Assembly (NCBI GenBank): GCA_002309655.1
Contig: DBXM01000016.1
Span: 1 to 63,828, forward strand
DNA: 63,828 nt
From: Mageeibacillus sp. UBA1212
GTDB lineage: Bacteria; Bacillota; Clostridia; UBA1212
Reading direction: 5' to 3'
The first letter of the stretch is position 1. Every line of letters starts with the position of its first letter. A program made the translations under genes and the position numbers. Below the pieces are notes generated by a model. That model was not told where the DNA came from. It saw only the letters and a list, made by a program, of their open reading frames with translations, and ran no database searches. Of this stretch, positions 7,615 to 15,657 are shown piece by piece.

Positions 7615-8838
7615 ATGGCTGACAGGAAAAACAAATGGGTTCAACCCCGCCATAAATTTGTGAGGAATCTGGTCTATCCGGTTCTTGTACCTATAATTCT
7701 CATAAAATACGGCCTGAAAGTCGACAAATTCAAAAATAAAGGCAGGCAGTACTTCATCATGCTGAACCACCAGACTCCGATGGATCAGTTCTTTGTCGGC
7801 ATTTCATTTTCCGGCGCGGTTTACTACGTTGCGACCGAGGACATATTCTCGAACGGGTTCACTTCCCGCCTGATCAAATGGCTGATTGCCCCGATACCAA
7901 TCAAAAAGCAGCTCACCGACTTCAGGGCGGTCAAAAACTGCCTGCAGGTCGCCAAGGAAGGCGGCACTATCGCCATCGCCCCCGAGGGCAACAGAACGTA
8001 CAGCGGAAAGACCGAGTCGATTAACCCTGCCATTATTAAGCTCGCGCGGAAGCTGAACCTTCCTGTCGCCACCTACAGAATCGAGGGCGGCTACGGCGTG
8101 CAACCCAGGTGGAGCGACGGAACGCGCAGAGGCAGAATGCACGCATACGTTTCGCGAGTGATCGAGCCTGAAGAATACGCCGCGATGACAGACGAGGAGT
8201 TTTTGAAGGCAATCACCGACGGCATTTTTGTCAACGAGGCTCAGAAAGAAGCCTCGCCCAAGGGGATTTTCAGATCGAACAGGCGCGCGGAGTACATTGA
8301 GCGCATCGCCTACGTCTGCCCTTTCTGCGGGCTTTCGGAGTTTGAAAGTAAAAAGAACACTTTTAAGTGCCTGAAGTGCGGGCGCACCGTCAACTACGGC
8401 GCGGACAAGCGGCTTGAAGGCGTCGGATTCGACCTTCCCTTCGAGTATTTCGGCGACTGGTACGACTTCCAGAACGAGTATATAAACAATCTCGACCTTC
8501 TCGCGCACTGCGAGGAGCCGCTCTACCGTGACGAAGCGAAGCTCATCGAGGTGCATCTTTACGAGTCGAAGGAGGTTCTCGACAAGGCCGCGAAGCTGGC
8601 GCTCTACGGAAATAGGATCACCGTGAACGAGGGTACGGACAAGGCGCTGTCGCTCGATTTCGACGACGTGAAGGCCGCTTCTGTGCTTGGCAGAAACAAG
8701 CTCAACATATATTACAAAGACAATGTTTACCAGTTCAAAGGCGGCAAGAGGTTCAACGCGGTCAAGTACGTGAACTTCTACCACCGTTATAAAAACATTA
8801 CCAGAGGAGACAACGATGGAAAATTTCTGGGACTTTAA
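7615..8838 (+). CDS. PlsC-like acyltransferase fused to a zinc ribbon
   Basis: 407 aa. The N-terminal 210 residues are a 1-acylglycerol-3-phosphate acyltransferase-type domain: the NHQTPMD motif (H52, D57; HX4D) and the substrate motif APEGNRTYSG near residue 121. Residues about 235-256 form a C-P-F-C...C-L-K-C zinc ribbon, followed by about 150 residues of PH-like/unknown beta sequence. Known PlsC enzymes are about 240 aa, so the C-terminal half is extra. Likely acts at the inner membrane face on a lipid or glycolipid acceptor. Its last 23 bases overlap the symporter gene. Confidence 0.82.
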   Translation: MADRKNKWVQPRHKFVRNLVYPVLVPIILIKYGLKVDKFKNKGRQYFIMLNHQTPMDQFFVGISFSGAVYYVATEDIFSNGFTSRLIKWLIAPIPIKKQLTDFRAVKNCLQVAKEGGTIAIAPEGNRTYSGKTESINPAIIKLARKLNLPVATYRIEGGYGVQPRWSDGTRRGRMHAYVSRVIEPEEYAAMTDEEFLKAITDGIFVNEAQKEASPKGIFRSNRRAEYIERIAYVCPFCGLSEFESKKNTFKCLKCGRTVNYGADKRLEGVGFDLPFEYFGDWYDFQNEYINNLDLLAHCEEPLYRDEAKLIEVHLYESKEVLDKAAKLALYGNRITVNEGTDKALSLDFDDVKAASVLGRNKLNIYYKDNVYQFKGGKRFNAVKYVNFYHRYKNITRGDNDGKFLGL

Positions 8839-10279
8839 CGTTTGGAGCGCGTTCAACATACTGGCGGTGCTGCTTATCAGCCTGCTGGTCGCGAACGTTC
8901 TGAGAAGGTCTATAAAATTTCTCAGGAACTCGCTGATTCCGGTCTCGGTGCTCGCCGGCGCCCTGCTGCTGCTCGTTGCGTCGGTTTACAAGCTGATAAC
9001 CGGCGAAGTGATGTTCGACACAGCTTTCTTTGGCGGAAGCGGAAGCGTCTCGCTTGAGATCATCACATATCACTGCCTGGCGCTGGGTTTCATTGCGTCG
9101 ACCTTCAAGCCCTCGGGCCAGAAGCTCAACAAAAAACGCACCTCCGAGATCTTCAACACCGGTCTGCAGACGGTATCTACCTATTTAATTCAAGCGATAG
9201 TCGGTCTCGGCATCTCGCTGCTGGCAATTCTTGCAATTCCAAGCTTCTTTAAAGCGGCGGGAATTCTTCTTCCCTTCGGCTACGGCCAGGGCACGGGCCA
9301 GGCGCTCAACTACGGCGGTATTTTCGAGACTGAATACGGTTTTGACGGCGGAAAGAGCTTCGGACTTACTATAGCTGCGCTCGGTTTCATCAGCGCCAGC
9401 ATCGGCGGCGTCATCCATCTTAACATTCTCAAAAAGAAGGGCAAAATCAAGGTTCTTGACAAGAAGGACGCAGCGCTCAAATCCGAGGACATCGAGAGCG
9501 AGAACGAGATCCCGATGCAGGAGAGCATCGACAAGCTGACGATTCAGATCGCACTTATCGCCCTCGCCTACGTCGTCACGTTCCTGCTGATGTTCGGCCT
9601 CGGGAAGCTCGTTCCGGGCATGAAATCGGTCATTTTCGGCTTTAACTTCCTGCTGGGCGTCATTTCTGCGACCCTTATCAAGCTTTTGATGAACTGGCTG
9701 AAAAAGATCAAAGTCATCAAGAAGGACTACGTGAACAGCTTTTTGATGACGCGTGCGAGCAACTTCTTCTTCGATCTGATGGTCGTCGCGGGAATCGCCG
9801 CAATCAGGCTGAGCGCGCTCAAGAACTACTGGGGCGTCATCATTATCATGGCGTTCGCGGGACTGCTGGTCACCTACTTCTACAACCTGCTGGTGTCGAG
9901 AACGCTCTTCAAGGACTACCCCGAGGAACAGTTCCTGATGATGTACGGAATGCTGACAGGCACCGCCTGCACGGGAATCATCCTGCTCCGCGAGATCGAC
10001 GGCGAGTTTAAAACACCGGCCGCCGAGAACATGGTCTACCAGAACTTCCCCGCCATCGTGTTCGGCTTCCCGATGATGCTGCTGGCGACGCTGGCGCCGA
10101 CGAAGCCTATAATGACGCTGCTGATTCTGGTCGGTCTGCTGGCGTTTATCGTGATTCTTCTGTTCAGGAGCAAGATTTTCAGGTTTAAGAAAAAGGCGGC
10201 AACGTCTGCGCCGGATGCAAACGTTGTCGAAAACGTAACCGTTGAAGAATCCGGGTCGTCCGGTGAGACGGAAGAATGA
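8816..10279 (+). CDS. GltS-like sodium/glutamate-type symporter
   Basis: 487-aa polytopic transporter. The family signature region GYGQGTGQALNYGGIFE (about residues 157-173), a long charged cytoplasmic loop (about 205-240), and a second set of helices fit the sodium/glutamate symporter (ESS/GltS) superfamily; the substrate may differ. The start overlaps the end of the acyltransferase by 23 nt and has AGAGGAG 7 nt upstream, so translation is probably coupled. The C-terminal tail is hydrophilic and Val/Glu/Ser-rich. A strong terminator follows. Confidence 0.85.
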   Translation: MENFWDFNVWSAFNILAVLLISLLVANVLRRSIKFLRNSLIPVSVLAGALLLLVASVYKLITGEVMFDTAFFGGSGSVSLEIITYHCLALGFIASTFKPSGQKLNKKRTSEIFNTGLQTVSTYLIQAIVGLGISLLAILAIPSFFKAAGILLPFGYGQGTGQALNYGGIFETEYGFDGGKSFGLTIAALGFISASIGGVIHLNILKKKGKIKVLDKKDAALKSEDIESENEIPMQESIDKLTIQIALIALAYVVTFLLMFGLGKLVPGMKSVIFGFNFLLGVISATLIKLLMNWLKKIKVIKKDYVNSFLMTRASNFFFDLMVVAGIAAIRLSALKNYWGVIIIMAFAGLLVTYFYNLLVSRTLFKDYPEEQFLMMYGMLTGTACTGIILLREIDGEFKTPAAENMVYQNFPAIVFGFPMMLLATLAPTKPIMTLLILVGLLAFIVILLFRSKIFRFKKKAATSAPDANVVENVTVEESGSSGETEE

Positions 10280-10304
10280 TTCTGAATTAACTGTTTGTGC
10301 GGAA

Positions 10305-10345
10305 GGCCGCGCCCCCCTGGTTTTATTCGGGGGCGCGGCCGCTTT
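10305..10345 (+). terminator. Rho-independent terminator after the symporter gene
   Basis: A 12-bp GC-only stem (GGCCGCGCCCCC at 10305-10316 pairing with 10329-10340) with a 12-nt loop, followed by a short T-rich tract. Confidence 0.8.
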
Positions 10346-10472
10346 ATATATATGCATTTAGACGCGCGGAGAGGCGCTTTAAAGCGCTTCTGCTTGCAGA
10401 GGTTAAATTTACCGTCTTTTAGCGCAGAAGCGGTTTGTGGCCCGTTTTTGAGGCTCTAACGGTAAAAGGAAA

Positions 10473-10506
10473 GCCTGCAGTGACTTGGAATGTTCCCGCT
10501 ACAGGC
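10473..10506 (-). terminator. Weak terminator candidate, minus strand
   Basis: Reading the minus strand, GCCTGTAG pairs with CTGCAGGC (one G-U), followed by TTTCCTTTT. It would end the minus-strand unit after the 108-aa gene. The rest of 10346-10534 holds only short inverted repeats (for example 10374-10387); I see no gene. Confidence 0.45.
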
Positions 10507-10534
10507 CACATCTTAATTATATTGAGGCAAAACA

Positions 10535-10861
10535 TCAACTGCTTGGCGGACAGAAATCAACATTCCATTCATCAATACTGATCCCGCCAATTGAAATAAG
10601 TACAACATCATCCCATCTGTCTTTCAGGGAACGTCCTTCAAAAACAGGCGCATCAAACAATTCTTTCGCAGTCTTAAAGTCGCATCCGCCTTCCACGTCA
10701 CAGTATCCGATCCAATATGGAGACTCATACTGCGGCTGATACCCTATGAAATGCTCCGCTTTCCGAGCGTCGTCTTTGAAGGAAAAAGACGTTTCATCAA
10801 TGTTGATATGCTTTTCATCAAACAGTTTGAAGAGTATTTCAAATCTCATTGAAAGCCCCAT
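10535..10861 (-). CDS. Hypothetical protein, 108 aa
   Basis: Small soluble acidic protein rich in Asp, Phe and Trp. I recognise no family; size and composition are like many orphan immunity-type or regulatory proteins, but nothing proves this. Two ATGs, four codons apart, are possible; the second follows GGGGCT. It lies 31 nt downstream of the GNAT gene and before a weak terminator, so it is probably the last gene of the 17.0-10.5 kb transcript. Confidence 0.5.
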   Translation of the reverse strand: MGLSMRFEILFKLFDEKHINIDETSFSFKDDARKAEHFIGYQPQYESPYWIGYCDVEGGCDFKTAKELFDAPVFEGRSLKDRWDDVVLISIGGISIDEWNVDFCPPSS

Positions 10862-10892
10862 GGTTCACGTAAACGATAAATAAATTAATCGG

Positions 10893-11447
10893 TCAGTTCT
10901 TCCTGTCGCTCCGGATCATCGCGTGCCAAACCTCGTCGCAGATTCCGAGATTGTTCCTGCCGGCAACTCTGAGAATTCCTTCCTGCTTCATGCCGGCTTT
11001 ATCCATAACGCGTCCCGATTTCGGATTGTTCACGTCATGGCAGGCGGCAACACGGTTTACTCCGACGACATCAAACAGAAAATCCATCACGGCTCTTAAC
11101 GCTTCCGGCATCAGTCCCTTTCCCCAGTATGCCCTGCTCATGCAATAGCCCATATCAGCCGTCTCTGTATTCTCTTTAAGCTTGACGACAGAAATGTTAC
11201 CGATGGCCTTCCCGGTTTCTTTAAGCTCCATGACCCAGTTAAAGTATCCGCCGTCTTCATACCTTTGTATCCAGTCAGAGAGAAGGCTCTTCGTCGCGTC
11301 AACATTCGGATGCGGCTGCCACGTCAGGAATCTCGTGACTTCGGGATCGGACGCCCAGTTCGCATACATATCCTCCGCGTCCTCTAATCTGAATTTTCGA
11401 AGTATCAGTCTGTCCGTCTCAATTGTTTGCGTTCCGACCTTATTCAA
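10893..11447 (-). CDS. RimJ/RimL-type GNAT acetyltransferase
   Basis: About 184 aa. Starts with ETDRLILRKFRLEDAEDMY, the standard opening of ribosomal-protein-alanine-type acetyltransferases, with the acetyl-CoA region MGYCMSRAYWGKGLMPEAL and the late strand DVNNPKSGRVMDKAGM. Start is uncertain: the frame stays open to 11489 inside the previous gene; a TTG at 11447 preceded by GGGTGAG is the best fit and a GTG at 11456 is possible. The gap to the upstream gene is then only 17 nt. Substrate unknown. Confidence 0.82.
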   Translation of the reverse strand: MNKVGTQTIETDRLILRKFRLEDAEDMYANWASDPEVTRFLTWQPHPNVDATKSLLSDWIQRYEDGGYFNWVMELKETGKAIGNISVVKLKENTETADMGYCMSRAYWGKGLMPEALRAVMDFLFDVVGVNRVAACHDVNNPKSGRVMDKAGMKQEGILRVAGRNNLGICDEVWHAMIRSDRKN

Positions 11448-11464
11448 TCTTCTCACCCGCCGTC

Positions 11465-13570
11465 TTAAAAGTTGAAATACCTGACGCACGCTCCGAGGGC
11501 GGGAACGGTCACAGCCTCGCCTTCAACTTCTACCTTTTCGTCTGTGTCCTGCGGATTCACGAACAGCTGCGCCACCCTGCCGTCTTTCGTCTCCCACGCG
11601 GAAGTGTGGATCGATGGCAGCACGTGGAACTCCCTGGGAATGAACTTCGTACCGAAAACAACTTTTCCGCAAGTCATCTTTTTCGGCTTTGCCATCCTTC
11701 CGCACGAAAGGAAGTCAAACGCGACGTCTTTATAAAAAGCGGTCAGATTCCGGACAAACCGGAGCGCCTTTTCGCCGTCCGGGAATACAGAAAAATCGCG
11801 AAGTCCCCACGCGGAAGAGATCCTGCCGTCGTAGGAAAGAATCAGCGTCAGCGCGTCGCCGGCCGCGAACGAATATCCGATCCTGTACCTGAGCGTGTCG
11901 TCGCTGTCCTTAAACGGGTTGCAGCACTGGTTGCCCATGAAGTTTCTGATATACTCGTGGTAGATGAAACTGTAGAGCGGCACCGGTCTTCCGAAGAAGT
12001 AGTTGAGTTCAAACCGGTTGTCGTTAAAAGCCAGGTTACCGATGAAGGGTTCTGCCGCCGCCGACTCGCACCCGAGAATCATATTTCCCGCTTTTCCGCG
12101 CCAGTCCTTCTGCAGACGGTCCATGTTTTCCGTCATCCATGCGCCGGGACCGGGGCCGTGGCCGTGATTCCTGCTGTAGCAGAAATACTGTCCGCCGCCG
12201 TGATTCTGGTCGAGAATCTGCGCGTAGTCGACGCCGCTCTCAAACACGGGAACGTACGCCTCCGTTAGCAGCTCGCGTCCCTTTTCCGACGCCGGACAAG
12301 TGTCGTAACCGCTTCTCTGATCTCTACAGATGCGGCTAATTTTCACTTCCCCATCAGGTCCGGCGCACATCGCGTCCTCGAGTCCCTCGTTTTTATAATC
12401 TTCCTCGCAAGAATAGTCCCAAAGGTTGCTCTTAAGAGTGTACCCGAATCCGGAACAGTAAACGCCGAGAAGGTCGCCGCGCCTGTGAAGCTCCTCCGCG
12501 AACTTTTTGAAATTCTCCACGCCGCCGTAGGGAGGCCAGACGTAAGGCGGCGCCCACGGAGCAGTTCCTTCCCAGTGCATCAAAAGCACGAGAAGTTTCG
12601 CGCCGGTCGCCTTTTCGATACTCTCCAAAACCGGAAGCGCGTTCGTGTAAGGGTAGAACAGCGGGTTCTCGTTCATCTCGTCGGTGTCGTGCCTGCCGCG
12701 GACCGGATAAGAAACGACCAGCGGGGATTCCTTGTACCAGGAGGGAAGCTTCGCATTTTCGCAAATCTTTTTGACTCCGGCGGGAAGATTCCGCTCGAAC
12801 CATTCCCTGTACTCGCTCGCCGCCGACTCCCAGGAGCCGGCTACCGCCTTCCAAACAACCGGATAAGTTGGCGCGAATGGCTCTCCGAACTCGGTGCCGG
12901 CAAAAAGCCTCATAACAAGCGTGACGCCCTCATTTTCGCGGTAAAAATCAATTTGTTTGGGTGCGCGAGCGGTATCGCATGCGCATTCATAAAGTCCCGA
13001 ATCTTCCCACAAATAGGCAAGAAACTGCGACGAGACCATGTTCGGGAATATCGAGTAACATCCGAGCGAAGGGTATTCCGGCTCCCAGTAACCGAAGTCG
13101 GTCGCCTCCCTCGCGGCAGCGTCGTCTACGAGAACTCCCTCGTTGTAAGGCAGAAGCACCGCACCGCCGTCGCCGTTCGTGTTATTGGCGGAAAGCTGCG
13201 GCAGGTTTATCAGCGGGAAGTCGCACCTGTCGACGAAAAATCTGTCGTCGCGAAGATTGATCGCGATGTTCCACAGTATCTGTCCGCCGTCAGAAGTGAC
13301 CTTGACCGTTACGCTAAGCTTATTGTTAAACCCGGGAAAATCGAAAAGGAGGTCAAAGTCGCTGAAAACCGCGCCATCATCCGATTCAACGACCGTTCCC
13401 GCGTCATACGCAGTGAAATCGTGCGCTTCGCCAATTCTGTCCCTCAATCTGAAACGGAACAGCGGCACACGGCCGCACACACGTTCCTTCCCTCCGATTA
13501 CAAGGGACGCAATCTCGCGTTTTGTAAAATCGATGCCCAGTTCGAGCCCTTCTGTTTTGATTTCAAACAT
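11465..13570 (-). CDS. Large glycosidase-like protein (DUF6259-type)
   Basis: 701-aa protein without signal peptide. Visible: an N-terminal beta-sandwich (about 1-260), a central TIM-barrel-like region (about 265-590) with LLVLLMHWEGTAPWAPP, GVYCSGFGYT and YAQILDQNHGGGQ, and a C-terminal beta domain. This arrangement matches DUF6259 proteins related to GH101-type alpha-glycosidases; D in LDQN and E in GCESAAAEPF are candidate acids. Lack of an export signal suggests an intracellular substrate. GGAGG precedes the ATG by 6 nt, and the gene follows the beta-propeller-like gene by 12 nt. Confidence 0.65.
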   Translation of the reverse strand: MFEIKTEGLELGIDFTKREIASLVIGGKERVCGRVPLFRFRLRDRIGEAHDFTAYDAGTVVESDDGAVFSDFDLLFDFPGFNNKLSVTVKVTSDGGQILWNIAINLRDDRFFVDRCDFPLINLPQLSANNTNGDGGAVLLPYNEGVLVDDAAAREATDFGYWEPEYPSLGCYSIFPNMVSSQFLAYLWEDSGLYECACDTARAPKQIDFYRENEGVTLVMRLFAGTEFGEPFAPTYPVVWKAVAGSWESAASEYREWFERNLPAGVKKICENAKLPSWYKESPLVVSYPVRGRHDTDEMNENPLFYPYTNALPVLESIEKATGAKLLVLLMHWEGTAPWAPPYVWPPYGGVENFKKFAEELHRRGDLLGVYCSGFGYTLKSNLWDYSCEEDYKNEGLEDAMCAGPDGEVKISRICRDQRSGYDTCPASEKGRELLTEAYVPVFESGVDYAQILDQNHGGGQYFCYSRNHGHGPGPGAWMTENMDRLQKDWRGKAGNMILGCESAAAEPFIGNLAFNDNRFELNYFFGRPVPLYSFIYHEYIRNFMGNQCCNPFKDSDDTLRYRIGYSFAAGDALTLILSYDGRISSAWGLRDFSVFPDGEKALRFVRNLTAFYKDVAFDFLSCGRMAKPKKMTCGKVVFGTKFIPREFHVLPSIHTSAWETKDGRVAQLFVNPQDTDEKVEVEGEAVTVPALGACVRYFNF

Positions 13571-13582
13571 GTCAATCCTCCG

Positions 13583-14599
13583 TTATTCTTCCAGCTTTGA
13601 AAGGTCGAGCGAATACAGGTCGAAAAGCGAGAACGGAATCAGCCCGCCGCCGTACTTTTTCGCGCCGCCCTCGAAGCAGATCAAAAGCTTTCCGCCGCGC
13701 ACTTCCGCATCCTCGCTCATGTGAGGCGCGCGGACCGTCTTAACGTAACGTGCGGAATCAAGAATCATCATCGGTATCTCTTCACCGTTAAATGAAAACG
13801 CCAGGTCATTCCCGCCTTTAACCGAATAGATTTTGAGTTCCGAAGGCTTCAGGCTGTAGGAACAGGAAAGAACCGCGTTCCCGTTTCCGGTCATCGCGAA
13901 GCCCTGCACCTTGTCGCAGACAGAGTAAACGAAAGAAGGCTTCTCCGGCGTGGCGATTCCGAACGTGCCGTCCTCGCTGAGCTTGTACGCGAAAACCAGC
14001 GCGTAGTGATATGACCCGTCCGCAAGCTGTATTTTGTGGTCCTCTTCGGTCTCGTAGCCGTCCGTGTGAAAATCGCCCACGTAAAGGTATTCGCCGTCGG
14101 AGGAGCAGAACGACGCCCTGCACGGCACCTCGATATGCCCCTTGAAAGCCACAATGTCGCCTTCCCGCGCGTTCATGACCTCTTCCCGGTCGAGAACGAA
14201 AAGCTTCGAGGCGTTGCTTATATAGAGGTAGTTTCCGGCCGCGGTAATGCCGCCCGCGTGCCCGCCGTATTCGGAGCCGTCTTCTCGCTGAAGAATGACC
14301 TCCTTGCTCCTGCCCTTTTCGTCGAAAACGTACAGTCTCGAGCTGCCGCTTCCCTGCATGTACCCGCACACGACGGTGTTCGTGTCGCCCTCAAACGCGG
14401 TGGCGCCCTGCGGAATGAACCCCTTCGTCATCGAAGGAATCTTTGCGACTCTTGTTGCGGCGGCGTAAAAATCCGGGTAGAAGAGCCTTCCGCCGGCCAG
14501 GCAGAAAAACGAATAGACCGCGCAGATTGCAAGAATGACGAGAATGACCGTCAGCAGCACATTGCCGCCGTTTTTCTTTTTAGACTTCTTTTCTTTCAT
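13583..14599 (-). CDS. Membrane-anchored beta-propeller-like protein
   Basis: 338 aa. A Lys-rich N-terminus (KEKKSKKK), one TM helix at about residues 13-36, and an extracytoplasmic domain of repeated strand units such as RLYVFDEKG, LYISNASKLFVLDREE, YLYVGDFHTDGY and LVFAYKLSEDG, typical of a beta-propeller. I do not recognise a named family. Lies 5 nt after the duplicated-domain gene and 12 nt before the glycosidase-like gene, so it is translationally packed into the operon. Could be a binding or sensing partner of the glycosidase-like protein; that is inference. Confidence 0.6.
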   Translation of the reverse strand: MKEKKSKKKNGGNVLLTVILVILAICAVYSFFCLAGGRLFYPDFYAAATRVAKIPSMTKGFIPQGATAFEGDTNTVVCGYMQGSGSSRLYVFDEKGRSKEVILQREDGSEYGGHAGGITAAGNYLYISNASKLFVLDREEVMNAREGDIVAFKGHIEVPCRASFCSSDGEYLYVGDFHTDGYETEEDHKIQLADGSYHYALVFAYKLSEDGTFGIATPEKPSFVYSVCDKVQGFAMTGNGNAVLSCSYSLKPSELKIYSVKGGNDLAFSFNGEEIPMMILDSARYVKTVRAPHMSEDAEVRGGKLLICFEGGAKKYGGGLIPFSLFDLYSLDLSKLEE

Positions 14600-14604
14600 A
14601 TCTT

Positions 14605-15606
14605 TTAGGCCTCAGTAGCCTGCTCGCTCTCAGCCGCCTGAATCTCTTTCACGAGTTCCGACATGTAACTAAGGATTTCTTCCCTGACCTCTTCGTAATG
14701 CTCCGGATGCGCGGTTCCCATCGCATCAATGTGGCCTTCTTCGTAAGAAATCGAAAGCTGAAACCACTCGGCGTCTTTTTCTTCGGAGTGCCTGTCGAAG
14801 CCCATCCACTCGCACATGTCGTACTTCCTGACGATCTCGTCCAGACGCTCGAACCTTAGCTGTTCGTCGGAGACCGTTCTGTGGTAAACGAACTTGCCCT
14901 CCGGGAAGTATTTCCCGTCCGAGTATTCGACGGTGACCTCGAAATTCGTGCGCGCGCCGGGTTTGGTGTGCATCAGAAATCCGTACCTCGCGCCGCCGGA
15001 CCTGGAGTAGAAGCTGCACAAAAACGAGTCAATTTGGCCGTTCACGCCCTTTTTGACCGCCTCAAGGCGCTTTTCCTCGATCATTTTTTCCACGTACGGC
15101 TTGAAAAGCTCGTCGATCCGCTGCTTGAATTCGCGGTAGCGCGGCGGGAACGAGTTGGAGCCGTTCGCGCGCATCGAAGAGCCGTCCTCGAAGTACATAG
15201 AGGTCGAGAACCCGCTTCCGTCGCAGACGTAAATATTGACCATGTCGAATCCGTTCCACTCGCAGAGCTTGAGTTCCCTGTAGATAGCGGTCAGCCCCTC
15301 GAGCAGTTCCGGTCCGGGCTCCGTTTTCATCTCGCCGTAGTCGGGATAGAGCATCGACTCGTATGCGAACACCGCCGGTTCCTCTTCTGCGTTGAACCTG
15401 TACCAGTAGGAGTCTCCGCCGATGGTGCCGTCGTAGCTGAAACGGAACGACTTCAGCTTTGCGTCGGTCGGCACCGCACCCTCGCCCGCGCCCGGTGAAC
15501 CTCTGTCGCCGAAATCATCGGGATCCGGCTGTGGGGCTTCAGGCGTCTGCGGCGGGCCGGTCTTTTTCTTTTTGAAAACAGATTTGATTTTATCGAAAAG
15601 TGACAT
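14605..15606 (-). CDS. Protein with an internal domain duplication
   Basis: 333 aa, soluble, with a Pro/Asp-rich N-terminal stretch (residues 17-45). Two related domains are visible, about 50-185 and 190-320. Each ends with C-E-W-x-G-F-D, a short aromatic strand and P-x-x-Y-x-E...I (LCEWNGFDMVNIYV, then MCEWMGFDRHSEEKD). The repeat units look like small alpha/beta domains found alone in other Clostridia proteins; no function known. GGAGAG lies 8 nt before the ATG. Co-transcribed with the genes on either side (51 and 5 nt). Confidence 0.6.
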   Translation of the reverse strand: MSLFDKIKSVFKKKKTGPPQTPEAPQPDPDDFGDRGSPGAGEGAVPTDAKLKSFRFSYDGTIGGDSYWYRFNAEEEPAVFAYESMLYPDYGEMKTEPGPELLEGLTAIYRELKLCEWNGFDMVNIYVCDGSGFSTSMYFEDGSSMRANGSNSFPPRYREFKQRIDELFKPYVEKMIEEKRLEAVKKGVNGQIDSFLCSFYSRSGGARYGFLMHTKPGARTNFEVTVEYSDGKYFPEGKFVYHRTVSDEQLRFERLDEIVRKYDMCEWMGFDRHSEEKDAEWFQLSISYEEGHIDAMGTAHPEHYEEVREEILSYMSELVKEIQAAESEQATEA

Positions 15607-15657
15607 GTTTATCTCTCCGTTCTTTTAAAAGTTGTTTCAATCGGAAACGGTTCGCCG

